Source of the DNA: Bugula neritina
Lineage: Eukaryota; Bryozoa; Gymnolaemata; Cheilostomatida; Bugulidae
Direction: 5' to 3'
DNA length: 64,000 nt
Assembly: GCA_964035545.1 (NCBI GenBank)
Contig: OZ037765.1
Coordinates: forward strand, 17,292,698 to 17,356,697
Both the position numbers and the translations under genes were made by a program. Positions within the stretch are counted from its first letter, which is position 1. Each line of letters starts with the position of its first letter. The notes beneath the pieces are model-generated. The model ran no database searches, had not been told where the DNA came from, and saw only the letters and a list, made by a program, of their open reading frames with translations. This document shows, one piece after another, positions 11,148 to 21,880 of the stretch.

Positions 11148-11692
11148 TAAACATAAACAGAAGTTTCCAGCAGTTATGTCAAAAAGAAATTCAATGATAG
11201 TTGCTAAGGAGAGTGAAAGCTTCCGACTGATTAAAGGTGTGCTCTATAAGAAAATTGATGGAAACTGCAAACTGGCAATACCCGTTTCCCAGAGGCGTAT
11301 TATTATATGGACCGCTCACGACTCTCTGACAGCATTACACCAGGGTATTACCAAGACGCGTTTGAAATTGCAGTCACAATACTAGTGGCCTCACATAAAT
11401 AGAGATGTCACAGACTATATCAACCAATGCAACTCTTGCCAAAAGAAGAAAAATCCTAAGCTACCCATGAGAGTTCCACTCAAAAATCAAATGGCAACGG
11501 AGCCCTTTGAGATACTGTCTGTTGATTTCCAAGGACCATTTGTTTTGTCAGACAGTGGAAAGAAACACATCTTGGTGTGGACAGATCATTTCACAAAATG
11601 GATCGAGATGGAAGCTACAGCGGACCAATCTGCATTGACTGTAGCACAGTCATACATAAATCGCATATTTTGTCGGTTTGGAGCCAGCAAAA
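11098..11692 (+). pseudogene. Integrase, N-terminal half (HHCC and start of catalytic core)
   Basis: The zinc-binding N-domain is visible as H-D/H (AHDSLTALHQGI) and CNSCQKKK, with an in-frame TAG at 11383-11385 between them. The catalytic core begins with ILSVDFQGPF (first catalytic Asp) and VWTDHFTKWIE, and is interrupted after GASKI by a DNA transposon at 11695. The other half resumes at 15764. Confidence 0.8.
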
Positions 11693-12183
11693 TAGGGGGG
11701 GGATGGGGGCACATTGAACAGTGGGACACATTGAGACTTTGAATTTTTTTGAAACTGTCTTTCTTTAGAAACTAAATTTTTTGGTCACATGACAGGAAAC
11801 ACCATGCTTTGTCATCCATCTTGAAATTGGGAACCTAGGAGCAATTCCAAAGGATTGGTGAGTAAAAGTTGTTTTACTAGGTAAAAAGTAAATTTTTGGA
11901 TACTTTGATAAATTGTGTTGTTTTTAAAATAATGCAATATGCACTAGTTTTCAAGTAAATATGTTCTCACAAGTCAGTACTAAGCATATTAGTGTTAATA
12001 TAAGTAAAATACCTATGCAAATTTTTATAGCACCATCATGTTCACAAAATTACCCATTGGGGCTGATTGAGACGCACTGGAGGGGGCTGATTGAGACATG
12101 TCTCAATCAGCCCCTTAAATATAAAATATTGTCAGTAACATTATATTGTGTTACTTCTATTCTAATTTTAGTACAGTAGCACT

Positions 12184-14949
12184 ATGGTGAGAAATAGAAA
12201 GCCAACTAAAAGAACTAGACCAGATGACTCCACCATTGCTGACGCAGTTGAATGTGTGATGAACAACACTATGTCCATTAGAAAAGCTTCCGCAATGATT
12301 GGTATGCATAGAGCCACCTTGCATCGCGCTATTGCAAAAAGAAGGAATGCACCCAATGGCAACATATTATTATTTTTCCAGCCTCAATATGGTCACCAAA
12401 AAGTGTTTACTGAAGAACAAGAGAACAGTTTGAAAGAATATATTATAACAGCATCCAAGATGCATCAAGGAATGACTAAGAAAATGGTTCGAGAGTTTGC
12501 ATATGAGTATGCAAAACCTCTGAGTAGTAAGAGACCTGTATCCTGGGATAAAAATGAAATGGCAGGTATGCTTTGTGACATTGCATTGAGATCAAAGTTT
12601 GGAATATAAAGTTTGAAACATGTGCAGGTGCATAAACACAAATATTAAGGTTGGGAATAAGGCTATTCACCAATATAATGTTAATTGATGGTCATCATTT
12701 ACGTTTTACCACTAGGAAGTAGATAAATAAAGATACTTTAAGTATGCTTGCCACCTGCTAGGTAATTGTACCTTATGGTTACCGATTATAATTTTTATTT
12801 CAGGAGAGGATTGGATCTATGGATTTAAAAAGCGTCACATCACTTTATCGGTTAGAACACCGGAGGCGACAAGCCTTGCTCAGCCTTGCATCGCGCTATT
12901 GCAAAAAGAAGGAATGCACCCAATGGCAACATATTATTATTTTTCCAGCCTCAATATGGTCACCAAAAAGTGTTTACTGAAGAACAAGAGAACAGTTTGA
13001 AAGAATATATTATAACAGCATCCAAGATGCATCAAGGAATGACTAAGAAAATGGTTCGAGAGTTTGCATATGAGTATGCAAAACCTCTGAGTAGTAAGAG
13101 ACCTGTATCCTGGGATAAAAATGAAATGGCAGGTATGCTTTGTGACATTGCATTGAGATCAAAGTTTGGAATATAAAGTTTGAAACATGTGCAGGTGCAT
13201 AAACACAAATATTAAGGTTGGGAATAAGGCTATTCACCAATATAATGTTAATTGATGGTCATCATTTACGTTTTACCACTAGGAAGTAGATAAATAAAGA
13301 TACTTTAAGTATGCTTGCCACCTGCTAGGTAATTGTACCTTATGGTTACCGATTATAATTTTTATTTCAGGAGAGGATTGGATCTATGGATTTAAAAAGC
13401 GTCACATCACTTTATCGGTTAGAACACCGGAGGCGACAAGCCTTGCTCAGGCTACGAGTTTCAACAAAAGCAATGTATCAGCGTTTTTTGAGAATCTTCA
13501 ATCTGTTCTTAAGAAATATAGATTCACGGTCAGTGATATATATAACGTGGATGAAACTGCTTTGACCACCGTTCATAAGCCTGAAAAGATTCTGACGAAA
13601 AAAAACTTAAAGCAGGTTGGCCTTCTGACTTCGGCAGAAAGGGGTAATCTAACTACACTTGTGGGTTGTATTAATGCCCAGGGTGGGTCTATACCGCCAT
13701 TCATGGTGTTCCCACGAGTTTATTTCAAAGATTCTATGCGAAGTAGGGCTCCACCTGGCTCAACTGGAACAGCCCAAATATTTGGTTGGGTTAACAAAAA
13801 GATATTTCAACAGTAGTTGAAGCACTTTGTGGAGTCAACTAGATGCTCTCTAGAAAAGCCTGCCTTACTGCTACTAGACAATCATATGAGTCGTTTGTCA
13901 ATTGTAGCCATCAATTATGCAAAAGAAAATAAAGTGATTTTACTCACATTTCCCCCGCATTGCAGCCATAAGCTCCAACCTCTGGACAGGTCTGTCTACG
14001 GCCCCTTGAAAAGATATTACAATGACGCCTGTTCTAGATGGATGTTGAACCATCCTGGTCGCACTATCTCTATTCATGATGTTGGTGGTCTTCTTGGAGA
14101 TGCTTATCCAAAAGCTTTTACACCATGCAATATAACATCAGGATTTCGCGTTGCAGGAATTTATCCATTTAACCCGGATGTTTTTGGAGAAGATGAGTTT
14201 CCCCATCAGCTGTCACAGATCGGCCTGATCCCAACATTGGTAAGCCGCTGAACAGTCTCGGACCTGGCCGATCAAGTACATCACAGCCATCAGCACACAT
14301 GCTTACTTCAAATGGTCCTTCTACAAGTGAGGTACATATCACCACTAAACAACAACCTACTGCAGAAGAAATCAGAACTTTTAGTAAAGCGCTGCCTTGA
14401 AAACAAAACACCTATAGAAAAAAATCCAAATCCCAAATACTTACAAATACACCAGTCAAACTGCAACTTGAGCAAGAGGGGCTAGCAAAGATGAAGAAAC
14501 CTAGAATGAAGCAAAAGCTAGCGAGAAAAAATTAATTTTCTTCAGAAAGTGAAGGAGAGTCCGCGAATGAAATTCTTGCTAAACAATTAGCGAATGAGGA
14601 CAGCTCAAGTGATGAGTTGATACCTGAGGACAATAAAGACATTTTGGCTATGTCCGAGAAGGCAAAAGTTGGCTCAAACGTTCTTGTTAAATTTCAAAGT
14701 AAACGGCGAACATGCCACTATGTTGGAACCATTACTGAAACAGATGGTGTGATTAACAAAGTGTCATTTTTTAAAGCTATTGAAGGGGCAAAGACTTCAT
14801 TTGTCAAACCTGATGAAGAAGATATTGCAAAGGTTGATAATGAAGATTCTGTTAGGATCTTGCCCACACCTAACATCACCGGTAGAATAAACCGACTCGC
14901 TGAGAGAATAGTATTTGACATAGATCTCTCATGCTACACTACTCGGTAA
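12184..14949 (+). pseudogene. Pogo/Tigger-like transposase with internal duplication
   Basis: Begins ATG at 12184 with a basic psq-type helix-turn-helix (KASAMIGMHRATLHRAI), then the second DNA-binding region up to DKNEMAG. A GT..AG intron at 12566-12803 (repeated at 13133-13370) joins to [10 protein letters not shown] and [10 protein letters not shown]. The DDE core shows NVDET (first Asp, near 13547), LLLLDNHMSR (second, near 13877) and LQPLDRSVYG (third, near 13980). The conserved end GFRVAGIYPFNPDVF lies near 14140-14185. Damage: a 567-bp tandem duplication, TAG at 13814-13816, TGA at 14249-14251 and further stops near 14399 and 14533. The last part (14617-14949) encodes VGSNVLVKF...CHYVGTI, a small Tudor-like C-terminal module seen in some animal transposases of this class; that identification is tentative. 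Confidence 0.8.
12317..13450 (+). repeat. Perfect 567-bp tandem duplication in transposase
   Basis: Copy A 12317-12883 and copy B 12884-13450 are head to tail and appear identical throughout by eye, including the 238-bp intron. Junction microhomology is short (CAGCCTTGC / CAGGCTACG at the ends). Identity in an otherwise decayed element means a recent event or an assembly error. Confidence 0.9.
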
Positions 14950-15763
14950 TATCAGTCATGTGTAACACTACATGTTGGTACAAGCCTACCAAATTGTTTT
15001 ACAATCTAATGCCAATAGCCACAATTTGAACCAAGTCTGTAACCTTTTTGCCAATATTTTGCGGACACACTCGCTAAGAATTGAGAAAATTACGCAGAGG
15101 TTCATGTCATTTTAGCAGTTGCCCCATTTGATAATCTGTGTTTTAATTGACCAACTGTTTTTGTAGTGGACAGTTATTTTATAACCTTTCTAGCAATATT
15201 AGAGAAGTATGCAAATGTTCACATTGCTGTGAATTGCCGTATTTTATCTGTATTTGTTTACTTTAGGCAACTTATTCTACATTTATTGTCGTTTTCATGC
15301 TTTTAACACTCATTTTGTGCCACCAAAGAATGTTGCTGTAGCTATAAGCCGTCATAGAATCTGTCTATCAATAAATTGTAAAACAAAACAAAAATCCCAC
15401 TTACAATGCTTTGCTATAAGGTCACACGAGAGTTGGTTAAGCATCAATATATGTGGACTTAAGTATATTTTTGAAAAATTTTGTTTTATAATTTTTGTGT
15501 TCTAGTCATTGTTATAATATAGTCTCAATGCGCCCCGCCGCATGTCTCAATGTGCTCCGCTATAGGGGCACTTTGAGACAGCAAAAAAAAATGTAACGGC
15601 CACAAACACATTCTTTTACTAAAAGATAGAGGTCTGAAATTTACAAATTATATACGCAAAGGATGAGAGATTAGTAGTCCACATCCAAATTTTATACTAG
15701 TGAAATACTTTTTGATTTACACTGAAAAATGCTAAAATTGTCTCCATGTGCCTCCATCTCTCC

Positions 15764-16709
15764 TACTTATAAATGACCGTGCTAAAAACTTCTTAAGCGA
15801 CGTTGTTAAAGAAATCAACAAGCTACTGAAAGTTGATTATCGGTGGACTACCCCTTACCATCCACAGTGTAACGGACAAGTTGAGGTGTACAATCGATCC
15901 ATAGCCCACATGATCTCTCACGTTGTCAACGACACTCACACTAGTTGGGACACCTCTGTCCCTTTTGTCCATTTGGCACACAATAGCTCGCGCCATACTA
16001 TTATCAACGCATTTCCTAGTATGCTTCTTTTGTGCAGAGAACCAAGAATTCCCCATGAGCTGACACTGCCAACAGTTTCGGGCCAGACAGCGCCGGGTAC
16101 ATATGCGGCAGAGCTGCATCACAGAATGACTAGTGTTTGGGCAGCAGCACGGGAAGCTATTGGTCACTCAAAGAGACTACAAAAGAAGTATTATGACAAG
16201 AACACAACACCATCTAACATTATGATGGGTGATGCTGTTCTTTACTAAATAAAATAGGATACAATAACCGCACATCTAAATTGATTAAGAGATGGCAGGG
16301 CCCTTATATTGTCAAAAGTGTGACAGAAACCAATGCATTCATCCAACTTTTTGATGATCCCGATTCACAGCCTCAGCAAGTTCATTTGAACAACCTAAAA
16401 ATGTATCTTGGACCCCTAGTTCGCGGAGCTGAAAGCCCTTATCTCGACATTGATTTGGAATTAAGTGCATCAAATGGAGAGCCTGACATTGATAAGAATG
16501 ATGGAACGAATGCACATAGTAGTACGAGCGAAGAAGCGGGTAGTTCAGGACATATATCCCAACACAGCGAGTCTGAACCAGACTTAGCTGAGCCCGTTCA
16601 ACCTAAAACCAAGCCTGACACCCCTTTGAATGAACGAAGGCTCGGACTGCATAACAGACCTAAAAGGAAAAGGGACCCGCAGTTTGTTTATAGTAGCAGC
16701 ATTCAGTAG
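15764..16709 (+). pseudogene. Integrase, C-terminal half (core end, GPY/F module, tail)
   Basis: Continues the integrase after the inserted transposon. NDRAKNF carries the second catalytic Asp, YHPQCNGQVEVYNR the region with the catalytic Glu, and the GPY/F-type module KRWQGPYIV starts near 16288 after a TAA (16246) and a frame change. The tail is acidic, Ser-rich, then Arg/Lys-rich (RPKRKRDPQF) and stops at 16709. No chromodomain was recognised. Confidence 0.8.
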
Positions 16710-17214
16710 CTCATCTACTTCACTTTTACATACTTAATAACATGATACATAACCATATTCACACCCGTTTCATTACTTTACATAACCATGCAGATATACC
16801 AGATATACTAATATTTACTGCCATATTAATAATCAAGTTTTTCAATAGGACACAGGAGTTTTCCTCTTGTTCACAGGGGGGAGCACTTCAACATATTTTT
16901 CAGCATTACAGGTTAACATCCTCTACAGTTTTGGCTTCTTATAAAACAAACTTACTAAAAAATTGCAGATATCAAATTGACTTTTGATTAAAATAAAATT
17001 GAGTAAGTATTGGGGAAATTGAATCAAATCAAGCGGAAATTTTAAATATTCAAAGTTGGGTAAAATGCGGAGTCGATTGCTATCACCACTTCCTGTGACT
17101 TATGTCTATAATATTCATAATTAGTATATTTTTAGTAAATGTTTACTTATAGCTAAAGTCTTGTTTTTTTAATTTTATCAACAGAAATAGTTCATCAAAA
17201 AAAATAATGAAAAT
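16710..17214. other. 3' flank of integrase, no gene seen
   Basis: AT-rich sequence between the integrase stop and the LINE. A short purine tract AGGGGGGAG is at 16875-16883, an alternative candidate for the retroelement polypurine tract. Nothing else is recognised. Confidence 0.4.
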
Positions 17215-19537
17215 ATGGTATAGACTGGTCAGCAGGTATAGTAAGACCAAACGCCCATTATAAATCATCGCAACAACAATTTATTAACATACTCCATGAA
17301 AACTGTCTGACCAATGTTATTGAAGAGCCAACACACACATTCGGTAACACCCTAGACATTATCTGTACCAGTGACACCTCCATAATAGATTCTATAAATG
17401 TAATTAGGCCGGGGCTCAGCGATCATTACATCATCGTAGCTAAACTATTAATTGAAAACCTACTTTCCCAAGATGTTAACCACAAAAATCATAAAGACAT
17501 TCTCATCCATCACAAAGCTGATGTCATTAAATTTAGAAACTATATGAGCTATGCATGTGAAAACCTTTCACAGATGGATAATGTCCAGCAGATGTGGGAT
17601 ACTTTCTCTGTCGCCTTCAAAGAAGCTATTGAAATATCTGTACCAAAAAAGACTATAAAAATAAGAAACAGTGGCCAACCACCTTGATTTTCTAAAGAGG
17701 CTAAGAAACTTCATGACATGCAGATGTCATTATATAGAAAATTCAAGAGAACAAATAACCCATACTTTTTGCAGGGATACCAACAGCAAAGAAGAAACAA
17801 TAAAAAAGCCTTCAAGTTAATCAAGAAGGAATACATAGTGAACAAAGTCTGTAAGCCTCTGCTAAAAGGAAACAGCAAACTCTTTTACAAGCATCTGCGA
17901 CACAAACGGAAGTGCCAACATCCACTTACAAGTATTAAAATCAAAAATGGTAATATAACTACAGACAGTCTGGAATGCGCAGAAACTCTAAATAGCTATT
18001 TTCATAGCCAGTTCTGTATTGATGAAGCCATTACTGATCTCCCCCTTCTCCCTACTAATAGCAGGACTCTTGAGATCAACCCTGAAGGAGTCAAGAAATT
18101 AATTCACGATCTGAAGAACAATAAATCTCCAGGACCTGACCAGATACAAAAGTGTGAGCTTTTAATAGACCCTGGTATAGTAGCTCAATGTCTTACATAT
18201 GTCTTTCAGGCCTCAATAGACTGCGGAGTGCTCCCAGCACAATGGAGAACTGCCAATGTGACACCAGTCCACAAAAAAGGTGCCAAAGACGAGCAATCAA
18301 ACTATCGTCCAATCTCTCTCACCAGCATCCCCTGTAAAATGTTAGAACACATTGTCCTACATTATTTAAACAAATTACTTGACAGCATGCTCTACAACAG
18401 ACAGCATGGTTTCAGGAAAGGCTTAGGCTGTGAAACTCAGCTTTGTGCTACCTACCACGACATAGCAAAATCTGTGGAGTAGTCCTTGATTTCCGTAAGG
18501 CGTTTGATAAGGTCCCCCACACCCTACTCATGCAAAAAGTCCGTTGTATTGATGGCATTAACCCAAGCATAGCAAATTGGATCCAAGGGTTCCTAACAAA
18601 AAGAAGTCAGAGAACTGCCATACGCGGTGTATTATCATCAGATCTTCCTGTCTCCTCGGGGGGTGCCACAGGGTTCGGTACAAGGGCCAACATTGTTTCT
18701 TATATACATAAATTACCTACCACAAGTGATAACATGCAAAGTGAGTCTCTATGCCGATGACACCCTGATTTATGCTGCTGTGAATAGCAATGAGAACAAG
18801 CAGCTTTTCCAGACAAATATAGATGCTCTACATAAGTGGTCCATGAAATGGAAAATGCCTTTTAACACGGAAAAGTGCGAGGTAATCGTCTTTAGCAAAG
18901 CCCCAAAGGCATATCCAGTGTTTGACCCCAGCCATGCACTTGGTGGAACTCTGCTCAAATGCAGACAGGAGATCAAATATCTTGGCATAATTCTGCAGTC
19001 CAACTTAAAATTTGAGCAACGTATTACATCTAAGATCAAAAGTGCCTCCAAGGTCCTAGGTTGCATAAAATACTCGCTTTATGAAGCCCCTGCCAATAGC
19101 AAACTACTCGCATACACCAGTCTCTGCCGACCAATTCTAGAATACAGCGATACTCTTTGGGACACGGCGGATTCAACTAATATTGATGCCTTAGAGCGTG
19201 TACAGTCCCAAGCAATCAGGTTCATTAACAATATCAAAGGAAGACAAGGCATCTCAGAAGCTCGAAATAAACTCGAACTACAACTTCTCAAAGACCGAAG
19301 AAAAACACATAGGTTGTCACTGTTAATGAGAATCCTCTCAGATGAATCTAAACACCAAACCTTAGCCTCAGCTTATGATGAACTGACTAAAAATAAAAAC
19401 AAGTACACCATGTATACGCGAGCTGCACAGAGAGGCGAGCCAACATCTATCTATGCTGCGGGCAAGGTCTATTTTAACAGTTTTCTCCCATGCAATGTGA
19501 GAGATCTGAAGCTAAGGTCAACAAACACACAACAATA
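17215..19537 (+). pseudogene. LINE endonuclease-reverse transcriptase remnant
   Basis: ORF2-type protein that would nick target DNA and reverse transcribe the LINE RNA. Motifs in order: SDHYIIV (endonuclease end), NNKSPGPDQ (near 18119), YRPISLTSIPCKMLE, RQHGFRKGLGCETQL, VLDFRKAFDKVPH (catalytic Asp, about 18483-18521), GVPQGSVQGP (18660s), LYADDTLIY (catalytic YADD, near 18750-18775), and a C-terminal LGCIKYSL / YTSLCRPILEYS region with a thumb-like RRKTHRL. Damage: TGA at 17685-17687, stop at 18480-18482 with a frame change, and a second frame change near 18655. Stop ends at 19538. Confidence 0.85.
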
Positions 19538-19690
19538 AACAGCTATATGCTGCTATACTAACTCATACTGACATTTATCACTAACCAAAGAGGCGCTCCA
19601 TGTTTGCACCATAACGGTGACATTGAGTGCTCTATCGTCTACGAGGTGAGTTAACAAAAAAGAAAACAATGTAAGAAATGAGTGAAAAAA
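17215..19690 (+). mobile_element. 5'-truncated Jockey/CR1-type LINE
   Basis: Non-LTR retrotransposon fragment lacking ORF1 and most of the endonuclease. It begins abruptly inside the endonuclease (GIDWSAG..., with the terminal SDHYIIV motif near 17419) and ends in an A-rich 3' region at about 19640-19720. Start of homology is sharp near 17215, as expected for truncated target-primed insertions; a target duplication was not resolved. It lies 0.5 kb past the integrase end of the Gypsy-type element and may be inserted in its 3' part. Confidence 0.8.
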
Positions 19691-19889
19691 AATATGTGAC
19701 CAGAAATAAAAAAAAAATACTCACTCTAATCAATGAACTCACTAGCACTAATAGTATACATATATACAACAGCTAGTATACATAATTTTCAAATTTTACT
19801 CATTTTATTGTGAAAGGTTTTTCTTCGTTTTTATTTCTGAGTAGTAATGCTTGATTGTTTATGTTTTCAACTAGCATAAGCCACCGGAG

Positions 19890-19915
19890 GTGTCTTTCTC
19901 TAAATTGGGGAGGAT
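19890..19915 (+). other. Possible polypurine tract / start of a 3' LTR
   Basis: AAATTGGGGAGGATG at 19899-19913 resembles the purine tract that precedes a Ty3/Gypsy 3' LTR, and is followed by TG. If real, the Gypsy-type element extends to about 20 kb and the LINE sits inside it. No matching 5' LTR was found, so this is weak. Confidence 0.25.
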
Positions 19916-20404
19916 GCTATAGATGTATTCAAGTATTATTTTATATTTGACATTTTGTATGCATACCCTGTGTTATATTAGGTACTTAGTAGTTGAAAAC
20001 CCCAGTACTCAATATAACATGAGTATGAGTATAATTACAAAGTCAAATATTACATGGGTATAAATAATAAAAATAATGATGATGATGCCTATCCAGCTGA
20101 TCAGATAAGAAAGAGTGCAGCAGAACCAGAAGTTCATAGGCTCATTTAATCATTTTACTTTCGTACTTTGATACTATTACTAATCTAATGATACAAATAT
20201 ATTACTTTAAAATATACACATCTAAATCAGTAAATGCTGATTTATATTTAGCTAGAAATATAACAATATATAACTATAAGTATAAGCATTGCCATTTGAT
20301 TTGCATAAGATTAAGTGATAAAATTATCATTAAGTCTAAGAAGTAAGACTAAAAAGTAAAAATAAAATGAAGATAAGTCTAACTCTAAGAGTAAGACATT
20401 TCGT

Positions 20405-21300
20405 CATATTTGAGTAATATTTATATTTCTATTACTATTAGTAATACTAATAGTAATACTATTACTATTAGTAATACTATTACTATTACTATTAGTATTA
20501 GTATTACTATTAGTATTACTATTAGTAATACTATTACTATTAGTATTACTATTACTATTAGTATTACTATTAGTGCTAGCAGCTATACATATTTACTTTT
20601 ATTCATAACTATAACTGTTGCTTCTATATCTAAAGATGATATATCAACTTTTATATCTAGTTCTACCATGCTAATGATAATAATAATAATATATATTATT
20701 TTTTTTATTTATTGTGGCGGTTCAACATAGGAGTTCCCCCACCTTACGGATTATTCCCAACTTTTTGATCTCTCAATGCTAAGAATAGACATAACTTGAC
20801 TCGACCACTCAGAGCCAAGAATGAAATCGTATTTATCGAGTTATTTTTCCTATCTATCGATATAAACATGTTACAGACCCTACTTCCCATTTATTGAAGG
20901 TACAATTTCAATTTGTTTATGCCAAGCTACAGGCACTGCACTTTGAATTTTATGTTTAACAGTCGCAGTCCTGAATAATGTTCGACTCTAACCACTATAT
21001 AGGGCTGCATTACTGTTAGTGTCACGATGGATAACATTTGCAGTATTACTATTATTATTAGTATTACTATTACTATTAGTATCAGTATGAGATTGAGTAT
21101 TACTCACTATTACTATTAGTATTACTATTAGTATTAGTATTACACTATTACTATTAGTAATACTAATACTATTACTATTAGTATTACTATTAGTATTCGT
21201 ATCAGTATTAGTATTACTATTAGTATTAAGTATTAGTATTACTATTAATATTAGTATTAGTATTACTATTAGCATAGTCATATTGATATTCATATTGATG
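20405..21300. repeat. ATTACT/ATTAGT hexamer arrays
   Basis: Two arrays, about 20425-20575 and 21040-21285, made of six-base units ATTACT, ATTAGT and ATTAGTA-type variants. Because ATTAGT and its reverse complement ACTAAT are mixed, each array contains many inverted pairs and could fold into hairpins. Translated frames through these arrays (Ile/Thr/Ser/Asn repeats) are low-complexity artefacts. Between them (20700-21000) is unique sequence with no gene recognised. Confidence 0.85.
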
Positions 21301-21329
21301 TAATTATTATAATAATTTATATGACTATG

Positions 21330-21880
21330 TATTCATAATATTAATTGATAATGGCAATCTTAAAGTTAATCATAATGATAATTGATAGTGATTATGATTA
21401 TCATTTTATCATTAAAACTAAAAGTAAATTAAAATATCAGACTAAGACTCGGTATCAAACTTAGAGTTAGTATGAATATGATAACCATAATGTAAATGGT
21501 AACCATAATCATAATGATAAAGTCATAATGATATTGATAATCATAATGAAGATCATGAAAATCAAAATGAGAATGAAATTCAAATTAAAATTCTCATCAT
21601 GATGATGACCATGATGATGTTGATAATCATAATCATAATGATTATCATTATTATAATTTTTTTAATTTTATCATTGAATCATAACGGTAACCATAAGGCA
21701 TAATGATGATGATAATGTTTAATTTTATTGTTATAATTGTAATAACGATACTAATAGTAGTTAATTTAAATTAGGCTAATAAGTATAACTATAAGATTAG
21801 GTGTAAGATTAACTTTAAGTTAAAACTTATAGTTATAGTTATAACTAAAACTTTAAGTATAAGTTATAAGTAATGGTGAT
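21330..21880. repeat. Degenerate CATAAT/GATAAT and TATAGT hexamer tract
   Basis: Runs of ATAATG, ATAATC, GATGAT and, near 21815-21870, TATAGTTATAAC units with a six-base rhythm. Degenerate and AT-rich. The same flavours recur at 36.36-36.44 kb and 57.4-57.85 kb. Confidence 0.7.

Larger units (their letters stand above)
11695..15763 (+). mobile_element. Pogo-type DNA transposon, copy 2, nested in the integrase
   Basis: A 4.07-kb element with imperfect inverted ends: left G-run then GATGGGGGCACATTGAACA (11695-11721), right reverse complement GATGGAGGCACATGGAGACA (15740-15760). It is flanked by TA at 11693-11694 and 15764-15765, the target duplication expected for pogo/Tc1-mariner elements. Removing the element plus one TA puts the two integrase halves in one reading frame, which fixes the borders. 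Inside the ends, motifs related to GGGGCACTTTGAGACA / CACATTGAGAC and TGATTGAGACGCACTGG recur at 12060-12115 and 15525-15580, probably subterminal repeats. It carries one damaged transposase gene. Confidence 0.85.
5855..16709 (+). mobile_element. Decayed Ty3/Gypsy-type retroelement with env-like frame between gag and pol
   Basis: An endogenous LTR-type retroelement, inactive and 5'-truncated. In order it carries gag (5855-6780), an env-like glycoprotein (6880-8987), aspartic protease (8988-9400), reverse transcriptase (9673-10500), RNase H (10600-11090) and an integrase (11150-16700) split by a later DNA transposon. Frames are broken by several stops and frameshifts, and there is a 119-bp tandem duplication in gag. 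No 5' LTR or primer-binding site was found. A purine tract at 16875-16882 or another at 19899-19910 could mark the start of a 3' LTR, but neither is confirmed. The reverse transcriptase, RNase H and integrase, with a GPY/F-type module, are of Ty3/Gypsy type by motif. The position of env before pol is unusual for this group, where env normally follows integrase. Confidence 0.8.

Noticed and set aside
20410-21293. Open frames rich in Ile/Thr/Ser or Leu/Ile/Asn
   Set aside because: Translations of hexamer arrays; no unique sequence or codon signal.
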